Part shown: in pieces, positions 54,868-64,000 of the stretch
Position numbering within the stretch: the first letter of the stretch is position 1
Layout of the letters: each line of letters begins with the position of its first letter
From: Oopsacas minuta
Lineage: Eukaryota; Porifera; Hexactinellida; Lyssacinosida; Leucopsacidae
Assembly: GCA_024704765.1 (NCBI GenBank)
Contig: JAKMXF010000188.1
Coordinates: forward strand, 248,001 to 312,000
DNA length: 64,000 nucleotides
Direction: 5' to 3'
Made by a program: the position numbers and the translations under genes
Notes under the pieces: model-generated
What the model saw: the letters and a program-made list of their open reading frames with translations, nothing else
Databases searched by the model: none
Told to the model about the DNA's origin: nothing

Positions 54868-57800
54868 GGTTAACTCTAATTACATAAAGTATACGTATAC
54901 TATCTGGATCAAACTGACACAATATTAATTAGGGGTCTAGCACAAATAAATCCTTCCACAATATAAGAAATTATGTAAATATAGACATCGTTATCCCGCT
55001 CTCAATGGAAAAGTGTTTCACTAGTGCAAAAAACTTCCCCAACACCAACAATTTGTAGATAAAGACCCTGATCCCCTCCCAAAGGTAGTTACTTATCACG
55101 CATGCGGATTTACATTTTAATATACAGTTAACATCCGGTAACAAGAATCCAACCCTCAGGGGAATCAAAATCTGTCCGAGATAGAGAATGTTCGAGTTAA
55201 CGGATGGCCTCCCATTTATTTAAGCTGAACGATCACATTTAATTATGTCAATGTAAATATACACTGGATGTCGGTTTTAAGAACATCATCGGGAGAAAAA
55301 TATGACCCTTATATAAGATTGAGTGGCAAATTAAAGTAATTTTCGGCAATAATTCGAATTCATATAATTTCTTAATTCAAGCTATCGCTATAAATGCTGG
55401 TCACTTGGAGAGTATGGTTTTCTATATAAATCGAATATTAAAATGAGGGTAAAGTGATTATGCACAGAAAGAGATGTGTTTGTAAATACCAAACTTACAT
55501 GTCCTTACATTTTACTGGGCTGACTATACTAGTGCCCAGTTCTGAAATGAGCGGTTCTGTTTTTGTATTTTTATATATGTACACTCCCTGGCCACACCAT
55601 TTGTGTTCCAGAGCCCAAGGTTATACTCAAAATTACACATAATCTACTGAGTGTAGTTTAAGTTAAACATTTCCTGCGTCACATTACGACACAATTATCA
55701 CACTTTTGACCATTTATACCACCAGCAAAAGTTTATCCATAATTTCTTGACCAAAATACATTCTTAAGATTCACAAAGAAATTCTTCATATAATAGTTCT
55801 TCAAAACTTTGAAATCACTAAAGAAATAGACGCCACTATCCAACCATAATGTGCATTTAAAATTGGCCCGAATATTTAATTATAATGTGTTACATATAGC
55901 ATTATGTCATCAGTAATAATTCTTGGAGGCACTATGAAAGGTTAACTTAAATCTCAAAACAAATAGTGACTCCAATTAATAATGACGCCTTTTAAACAAA
56001 TTTAATTATAGACTAAGCTGTCGGCACAGGTTGTAATTTTATTATTTTTTTTAATTTCTTAAGGCCCCAGGTCAAATCCGAGTTATAATGTATATTTAAT
56101 CCGCGCCTGCTGGCCGCATTCCTAGAACCGTGGGGCCTTAAGCCATGGATTACTTGGCTTATTGGTTAATCCGGCACTGAGTGCCGGGGTTTCTCCACAC
56201 ATAAATAAACTCAGAGCGCTCATTCAGGGAAAAACGCTATATGCATAAGTGGATGTGTTGAAGTGAGAGAATAAGGTGAGAAGTATTACCTAGATATTTA
56301 GAATTAACCTCCTTGCTCTTTCTTCATATTTCTCTTATTTTCTCTTGTTTACAATCCTTAATCCGTTCTCTCTTCCTCTCGTGCCCAATTTCCTCCCGCC
56401 CTCACACTAATTATCCTTCTTAAAGAGCTTCTCTTTCGCTATATTCCCGTACACTATTTCCACAATTTATAGACACAATTCTTTCTATATATGAGAGATT
56501 CGAATACAAATTTTGCATATTTCCAAGTTTCGGATTATGCAGGTTCTAGTTCAATAAATTTACACTATTTTAATTTAATACGAGCCGCTTTGCTTGCTCG
56601 CTGCGCGGCTTATGAACACTTTATGTGACGTGAGACTCAGCACTTCGTGCCTCTATTTTAGCAAAGTTTACTGCTAAATTATTTTTTCAACTGTTTGTTT
56701 ACTTTAGAATCATAAACAACAATAAATTTACAAATGAGAAACTTGAAAAAATCGGATTCAGCGTACTTGATTACCCCTTATATCTGTTTAGAGCAAGTCT
56801 CTAAGTATATTTCGAGATTTCAATTATTTGTTTACTCTACGTATATATATAATTGTTTCCTACACTACAATACTCTCTTGGATATATACATGGTCGTAGG
56901 CATTGGTAGGGTTGTAGGTCTGCCAATAATTCTACTTTTCACATAACGACTACTAGAATAGTGTGTACATTGCTCAAAGGGCACTACCTAACTACACCCC
57001 GAATATATTCCACTGTATAGGAGTAACATACACAATATATTTCTCACATTTAGTTATTCAGAAATTTAAGGCTTTCGGAATAAAATATGTCAAAAGCGCT
57101 TAAGCCCGTGTTACAAGGGTTTGGGCTTGCACTTGAGCCTTTAGAAAGGGCTTAACCGCATGCCTGGAATCAGTAGCAGATCTAGGGGGGATCTGGGGGA
57201 TGCATCTCCACCAGGATAAATATACATGATATAGAATCATAATGGTATTGAAAATTCTGTTAATACGCAGAAACATTTCTCAAATTGTAACCCCGTAAAT
57301 TTTCTGCCCGCTTCGCTCGCATCTTAACTTCAATATCATATTATTATATAACACAATTCTTACGTACATAGATATACCTTGATTGATCTAAGGACGGAAG
57401 TTGTGTGAGCTGTAACGCTAGGTATATAGATTAATATGAGTAAAGACAACAACACAATTATCTTATGATTGATAGGTTGCGTTTGAAACAAAGCTTTAAC
57501 ATACATTAGCCCCCAATTTATTTGCATATGATCATGTACAAAGAATATTACATATTCATATTCAGTAGAACTCAAGTTAAAATGGATTAGATAGGAGAAA
57601 ATTTCGGTTATTAGAATACTTCTAATCCGAGAGAACGTCTTGAGTCGAATTTTACAATAGAAAATGAGGAAATGTACGTACATAGTCAATCGAAAAAAGT
57701 CAAATGAGATTGGGCTGTTAAGAGAAAAATTCGAGTTTTGAAGCTACCTCTTACTGAAAGTAGAAGGGCAACGTAAGTGGTAGTAAATAGGGCCTGTCGT

Positions 57801-58443
57801 CTAGGGGTTAATAGCGCCCCCCAAACCCCCAACTGGATGATTATCCCCCCACCAGCATTTCTGCCATGCGCCCCATGCCTGGAATAAATAATTAAATAAA
57901 TAAGTAAATATGCGGGTACTACAGTTGAAGTAGACTAAGTAGTAAGAACTTTGTAGAATAAACAGAGAAACAAAAGAGACAAGTAAATTCTTCTGCAAAG
58001 GTAAATTACTAACTTTAACTATATAATTACATCAGAATTTACCCTCAATTTAGATAAATTTCACAATGGCTTGAAACAGTACTTTTTTGCTCTCATTCTT
58101 CGAGTCGACCCAGGTAGTAAGATTGGGGTACCACCCAAATTTGGAGGGGCCGAAAAAATTCTTACAAAATTACCAAAAAAATGGGGGAGCCCCCCAAATA
58201 GAACCCTACAGATTCTTCGTGGTAATTATTGAAAATTATTACTACCTGTGTTGTGTTATGCAAAAATAGAAAAGTAAGTAGATATGGACCTCCTGTAGTG
58301 TGTGATGTGATGTATTGTATGACTTCAAATTATGATAATAATTCTACCCTGATGAGAATTCTACGCTGTTATCAATATATGCCCAAGCAGTTCCAAGTAT
58401 AAAGTATACGTAGAATTGATTGATAAGAATATTCTTGGAAGAC
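54868..58443. other. Gene desert with repeat fragments
   Basis: No gene is supported over 3.5 kb. Fragments: inverted pogo-like termini near 55128-55205 (CAGTTAACATCCGGTAACAAG and GTTCGAGTTAACGGATG), a GC-rich patch at 56580-56615, a dispersed-repeat copy at 56690-56830 (CAAATGAGAAACTTGAAAAA, ATCGGATTCAGCGTACTTGA), a partial pogo-like end near 57563 (CAGTAGAACTCAAGTTAAAAT) and a C-rich run at 57810-57850. Confidence 0.5.
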
Positions 58444-61400
58444 ATGAGCCAAAATACCCCAGTTCTAATACCAGGAGTTGTACAAGAATACTCTTGTTAT
58501 TGCCAACGCAAGAGTAACATAATGAAAAGATGGACAAATGCTAGGATCACTATCATCCGAAAATTTAATGTTGAACCTCTCTTTCAAGTTGTAGACAATG
58601 GAGATGAAAATTTCGAGAATCTATTCACGCTTACACCTGGTGAGAACGATATTGAATTCTACGAATACATTGATAATAATCCTCATGAGCCAGATAAATT
58701 CCTGGGAATAACCGTCACTTGTAAACGAGAAAAATCGTCAAATACTTTCAAAATGAAAGACATAACACAACAGAGATGGTTGATGGCTTGTCTAGGTGCT
58801 ACAGGGCGCGGTCTCTTCTCTCCAATCCTAGGGGTTGAAGAGAGAAAGATAGAGAAACAATGGGCGGGTATTTGGGACAAAACTCACGGAATCGATCCCT
58901 TACAAACGGCTACAGACATCAGCATTTCAATTCAACAAACACTTTCCACCAACCCATATAAGGAACTACCTAAATATACTGAAAGGGATTTGAACGTGTA
59001 CATGAAAGTACCTTCATACCGAACAGAGCAACATGATAACAAGATGCTAACTGAACCTTTGAGAGTGCTACAGGAAGGAAAACTGATAACGAACAGACAG
59101 CTTCATGATACTTTTCTACCACCAATTGGCCCAGCAGTACATGTTCTAATTAGCATTGGATTCGACTTGGAAGTAGGTCTACAACCTGGACAACAAGAGC
59201 TATGGGATCCTGTCTTAAAATCGCGGATTTTCATCGATCACATTCAACAAGAAACATTCAATGAAGATCCAAGGCCAGTCAAACAAACACCTTTGCAATT
59301 GGAATGTCGTCAGCTGATATACGGAGCGGATCGGTTAGAGCCAGGAGTCCCACGGGGCGATGAGACTAGTCCCACTGTCTTCTATCACGTTGATAAAGCA
59401 GTGAGCAAGAAAGAGAGATGGGGAGCATGGATAGTAGCGAAAGGAATTGATGGAATACACGGACCTAGTGGGCAGATGGGAACAATGGGAGAATTAGGCC
59501 ATGATGGATCACATGCTGTGTCTGGTTCCAGCGGAGGCACAGGACGCCCTGGAGGCCCAGGTGGAACTGGGGGTCCAGGGTATCCTGGAATAGATGGAGC
59601 TCCAGGAACTCAAGGGACTAATGGTTCAGACCTCTCATTGTACATATCTGGACAACCTGAAAATCTGAATATAAACGGAGCACTAGAAGATTGCGTAAAT
59701 TTAGGTGGTGAGGGTAGCGAGTACATTCTGTGTGTGGACTGCACTGGAGGGCATGGAGGTCATGGAGGTCATGGAGGTCAGGGAGGTCAGGGAGGGACAG
59801 GAGGACAAGGGGGGCATGGTGGAAAAGGGGCCAGTGGTGGTTATGGTGCTGGAGGAGATGGAGGAAATGGGGGTCAGGGAGGTAAAGGTGGTCAAGGAGG
59901 TATAGGCAGGAATGGTGGAAGAGGTGGTGATGCTGCGAATTCTGGAAATGGAGGTCATTGTATCATCCACTCTAGTGATCCTAAGCTGCTACATCTAGTC
60001 GAAGTAGCAGTAAATGCTGGAGAACCTGGAAAGGGTGGAAACTTTGGGTTTGGAGGGGATGGTGGGGATGGAGGGGGTGGTGGACATGGGGGTAGAGGGG
60101 GACATGGTGGCCGTGGTGGGGGACATCCTATGACGGGGTACGAAGCTAGTGGTCGACCTGGGTTATCAGGATCAACGGGATCGAGTGGTGTTGTTGGGTA
60201 CCAAGGCCATAATGGGCTGCCGGGCATTAACGGAGCTAAGGGGCTTGTTGGCGGTTTGTTGTTCGTACACCTTAGCCCGGATGGTCAAACTGTTATTGAA
60301 CAATCTGGTTACAGATATCATGTTAAAGTGGATGCTAAATCACTCAATATTAGATCAGCAGTAGACGATGGGATATTTGAGCCTAACGAGGAAATCACAA
60401 TAGACAAGTTAACCTTACAGAACATTGGTTGCATGACATTACCTGAAGGGGCAATAGTATCTATGGTGTCAACTACAACTGTAAAATTCCATCCAACTAC
60501 AGTCAGACTTCCAATTCTAGCTCCAGAACAAACAATGACCATTACTCAAGAATATATAGGTAGAATATTTGATGTTCCACCACCGAATTCTGAGGGGCAA
60601 TATTTGGGTGAGGCAATCTTTGAGACCAGAGTTGATCTCTTAGGACGACCTTTCGACAGTGCAAAAACAATCCATAGACTCATCGTTCAATATCCAGTAA
60701 AGGTAGATAATATTGGTATACCGGAGAATATTGGTAGAGGTGAACAAGCTAGTATTCATATTACTTTGACTAACATATCAACAATACATTATGGTAACTA
60801 CCCTCAATCAGGTGGAGAAATAGCTTTGAGAGTTCATTTTGATAAGAGGCTGCTACCTTTTGCGATTGTAACAAAAGATTCGAGCTGTCCATACAGAATA
60901 CATTATGACCCTAATGTACCAAATAGTTTCTATGTAGATGTAATTAAAATACAATCTGCTAGCAAAATTACTGTCACTTTCAATGTTGCCTTGTCGAATA
61001 CTGCTGAGTTGTTTGACAGATGTCCAGTGCAAGTAGATCTTATCTTGAGAGGAAAACTGATTGAGTACCGCCAGCATTTTATTCGTGTCATACCCTTTTA
61101 TATCCCTTCACATCCACCAGCTGATATTCTGTTCGTAACTGATAAATCTATTTCAAGAAAGGAGTTCGTTCTCTGGCAAAGACTATTCGAATTACTGGGT
61201 GTGCAAGTTGATTTCTGGGACAGAGATAGGTTCGATGGTTTCTCTTACAAAGGTGTCACAAGACGTAGACATGAAGTTAGTTGGATAGGGAAACATAGCG
61301 GGTCTCTTATTCTATTTCCAAACTCTCCCTTCCAATATTTCGATCCTATTGATGTTGTTACGCATCTGAAGGATAATAGTAGAGTAGGTGTTGATGCAAA

Positions 61401-62374
61401 TTCGGTCTCTAATGATTCTGCAGTCCTATTTATAGATTCTCCTCCTTCGGAAGTAACAAGTCTAACGAGATAATGAAGAAATATTTGCGGTGTATCTGTC
61501 TGCAGGCTCCCAAAATAACTCTAGAAGGAAAGGATTATGGAGGTAATCACCTGACTGGTCCTGACCCCAATGATTTCAAAGACAAACGGAATGAAATAAT
61601 CAAAAACATTGAAATGGAATCACCTGTATGTAGGCACTACATTTCAAATCTTGAACATAATCCACGACGACTTAAATTCCTTTCTTTCACTTACGGGACA
61701 TTAGATATTCATCGGTTCCCTATTGAGCCGACCTCCAAGTTTGTGATTGTGACGAGGTCAGTGAATCGATTCACTTTAGATGATCAACACTTAAGTGTGG
61801 AGCAAAAAGAAATCCCCTGGGTAGTGATTGGGGGCAGACATTGCTCTATATTCTCTATGGACTCCCTTGTCATATAAAATTCTCAATTTTGCAGGGAAAT
61901 CGTGATGAAGAGATTTCCACAAAATTCGTAACACCTTCTGGTACAATTATAGAACTCATAGAGTTAGTACATTTATCTCTTACTAAGGAGATAATCGCAG
62001 AGGTCAGCTGTCTTTCATTAAACCTTTCCAAACTAGCTGCACTTACTACTCGTATTGTTGGAGACTTGGATACATTTATCAAGAAATGTATTCATATATT
62101 CCCGATAATCACAGCAGTTAAAATATACGCGGAAGAGAATATTCCGAAAAAACATAAAGAAGTCAAGCTGAAAGTGTTCGAATATTGCAGGCAGATTAAA
62201 CAGGGATTGATCCAGTTGGGTGGGAAGGCTATTCGAGAACAGTTCCGAACATGTAAGAGTTTTTCTGTAAAGAAGAGAAGAATCTATTTTGATAATCTAG
62301 TCAATAGTGAACACACATTTGAGCCTCACGTCTACAATCTAAACCAGCTGAATAATGAATTGACTCTAGTATAA
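58444..62374 (+). CDS. Large glycine-rich collagen-like mosaic protein, no signal peptide
   Basis: Exons: 58444-61452, 61506-61820 and 61895-62374, with introns of 53 and 74 bp, giving 1267 residues. The open frame extends to a TTG upstream, but the first ATG is at 58444. Layout: about 330 residues of unrecognised globular sequence; a collagen-like Gly-X-Y block (about 334-395, with GPSGQMGTMGELGHDG and GIDGAPGTQGTNG); a 35-40 residue spacer; a Gly-Gly-X block (435-505); a spacer with DPKLLHLVEVAVNAG; a third Gly-rich block (526-604); about 300 residues of predicted beta-sandwich; an alpha/beta-like segment (ADILFVTDKSISRKE, SWIGKHSGSLILFPNSPF); and a helical C-terminus. No signal peptide or membrane segment is seen, so the collagen-like part is probably cytosolic. 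I do not recognise the flanking domains. Confidence 0.85.
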
Positions 62375-63099
62375 TTCAATATTCAGCTGTCAGTTTATTT
62401 GAACTCATTTTATATTTATTCCATTATTCTTGACCTAACAAATATATTTATAATAGTCGTTGATTACTTATCATCAGGAGATAATTATACAGGTTATTCG
62501 GCGCAAACTCCTACCGCTCCTCTTCTCAATTTTCATATGCCTAAATCAGTAAATATTGTTACGATATTTGAGAAAAATACCCAAATTTCACTCTCCTAAA
62601 TATAATTTCATTAAAAATCATACGCCTAGAGGAGCGTCTGGCGCTCCTAGATAATTCCCTGGTTGTCACCATGTCCTCGATGTATAGTTTAGCAAATAGA
62701 GTTCTGATGCAATGAAAAGCATTTCCCTTTCGATGTTTGCTACGTCGAATTAATACAATTAGCTCTATAACAACTGCAAAGTCTTCTTCAGAGATACCTA
62801 CACATAACATATTTAAAAAAAGTCAGGCTAATGATATTCTCTACAGCGTCATGGTACAAAATTCTCTGTATTTTCCCATAAACATGAACAGTTTGAAATG
62901 CCTTGGACCTCTTTTGTGTCACAGAATTTTTATGAGAATGTTGTTGGAAACTAATCACATTAATTAATTCGAATCCGTGTCCAAATAATCAGGTATATTT
63001 GGAAATGCCGCTTGGTTTTCACCTAATCCTCCCATATTTTGATTGATTCAGATGAGGAAATTGTTCAAGAAGTTTTCCCAGCGGTTTCTAGCGGTTTCC
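62375..63099. other. Spacer after the collagen-like gene
   Basis: No convincing gene. A minus-strand open frame at 62559-62810 encodes 83 residues with a basic C-terminal run (RSARRSSRR), and I recognise no family. A short palindrome (TAGGAGCGCCAGACGCTCCT region) lies at 62627-62652. Confidence 0.4.
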
Positions 63100-63262
63100 A
63101 ACAGTTTCTACCATGTTCTACTATGTTCTACCATGTTCTACCATATTCTACCATATTCCACCATGTTCTACCATATTCTGCCATATTCTGCCATATTCTA
63201 CCATGTTCTATCGTGTTCCGCCATGTTCTACCATGTTCTAACATGTTCCAGCATGCTCTATC
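63100..63262. repeat. 10-bp minisatellite (TTCTACCATG units)
   Basis: About 16 units of TTCTACCATG with variants such as TTCTACCATA, TTCTGCCATA, TTCCACCATG and TTCTATCGTG. The start merges with a TTTCTAGCGGTTTCCAACAG run at 63070-63110. Open frames across it in several phases are by-products of the repeat. Confidence 0.9.
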
Positions 63263-63508
63263 GTGTTTTTCAAAATTTGGATTAATCATATGTAAATTCA
63301 TTGTTGTTTTTATGAATATATAGTAAACAAATTTCAAATTGGTGTAGTATCATATTTTTTAACGGACTATACTGCGGTAATCGAGTATGCTGAGTCCAAA
63401 TGTGATATTGTATACAACATTTCATAAAATTTATTCACTTTTGGGGACATAAAGTAAGCAGATTTAAAGATTATGGCAGTTTCATTTTTGCTACGGGTAA
63501 GATTATGA

Positions 63509-64000
63509 AGTTTATGTACTCGAGGGCCGTATGCACGAGTGTGGCACGAAGTGTTTGCAACCGCGTAGCAAGAGCAAGCGAAGCGCGCGCTCGTTTGATA
63601 AATATATGAATTCGTTGCAAACTAGCTGAAAGGATTTGAACTGTTTGGGAATGTTTGCAACTGGTTGAATTTATTTGAATGTGCTGGAACTTTTCGCAAA
63701 TGTTCGGAACTAGTTTAATATGTGTTTTACTGCGTTGGTAACTATTGGAATGTGTTATACCTGGTTTGAATGTTTTGGAATTAGTTGGAAACTTAAATTT
63801 ATGACTATTCAAATGTCTATCCATTTACATTCACTTGTTTATTATTTTATTTCAGTTTCCCTCGTGTATTTATCTCTTTATCATATATAGTGGATTCCAG
63901 AGAATATTGTTATGTGGTTTAGAAGTTTGGCTATTTGTTTAGAATAGCAAATAATTCTCAATTTTTGAAGAGAATAATTTGCTAAGTAGTAGTATATCTC
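63509..64000 (-). repeat. Long repeat, copy B (inverted partner of 46821-47282)
   Basis: Read on the minus strand, this repeats 46821-47282 from GAGATATACTACTACTTAGC through the degenerate TTCCAA array to the GC-rich block with CTCGAGTACATAAACTTC. It runs off the window end, so its true length is unknown. The array is about 30 bp longer than in copy A. Confidence 0.85.

Noticed and set aside
62559-62810. 83-residue minus-strand frame with a basic end
   Set aside because: Some resemblance in composition to DNA-binding proteins, but no recognisable motif or neighbouring exon.
63043-63285. Open frames in both strands across 63.0-63.3 kb
   Set aside because: Product of the 10-bp minisatellite, whose repeats stay open in several frames.

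Overview
The window is animal nuclear DNA. It is AT-rich, its genes are broken by GT-AG introns from 53 bp to about 3 kb, and it holds typically metazoan genes: EPS8 with PTB, SH3 and SAM-like domains, a PAQR receptor, DET1, DNAJB11 and NFRKB. The mixture of compact single-exon genes, very short introns and dense pogo, Tc1/mariner and hAT debris suggests a non-bilaterian or other marine invertebrate. A sponge is my best guess, but nothing seen here proves it.

Layout. 0-2.6 kb: 3' end of NFRKB (+), a large palindromic MITE, and a PARG-type poly(ADP-ribose) glycohydrolase (+). 2.7-7.4 kb: an interval bounded by inverted pogo-like termini that contains a PAQR receptor gene (-). 7.5-14.6 kb: a six-exon hexokinase (+) whose last intron carries a decayed hAT transposase. 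15.3-15.8 kb: a Tim29-like protein (+). 16.2-22.4 kb: a six-exon EPS8 homologue (+). 23.5-25.4 kb: two divergent decayed NHL-repeat genes. 27-30.3 kb: a COLGALT terminal exon (-), two composite repeat units that carry COLGALT exon fragments next to a long hairpin, and a leucine-zipper remnant. 31.7-37.2 kb: a three-exon ASMT-like methyltransferase (-) and two-exon proteasomal ATPase Rpt3 (-). 37-43 kb: repeats, a tRNA-like locus and a full-length DD37D mariner with an intact transposase ORF. 43.7-46.2 kb: an ABCC pseudogene and single-exon DET1 (-). 46.8-49.6 kb: repeats and a second tRNA-like locus. 49.8-52.5 kb: four-exon DNAJB11 (-). 53.6-54.9 kb: a Golgi carbohydrate sulfotransferase (-). 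58.4-62.4 kb: a three-exon gene (+) for a large glycine-rich, collagen-like protein without a signal peptide. 63-64 kb: a minisatellite and the inverted partner of a repeat at 46.8 kb.

The genes do not form one pathway. They serve chromatin and DNA repair (NFRKB, PARG), protein turnover (Rpt3, DET1), ER and Golgi work (DNAJB11, sulfotransferase, COLGALT), mitochondrial import (Tim29), actin signalling (EPS8) and glycolysis (hexokinase). The most unusual items are the cytosolic collagen-like mosaic protein, the hairpin units carrying COLGALT fragments, and the paired tRNA-like loci with a conserved upstream TATA element. Exon joins were worked out by eye from GT/AG sites, reading phase and family conservation.
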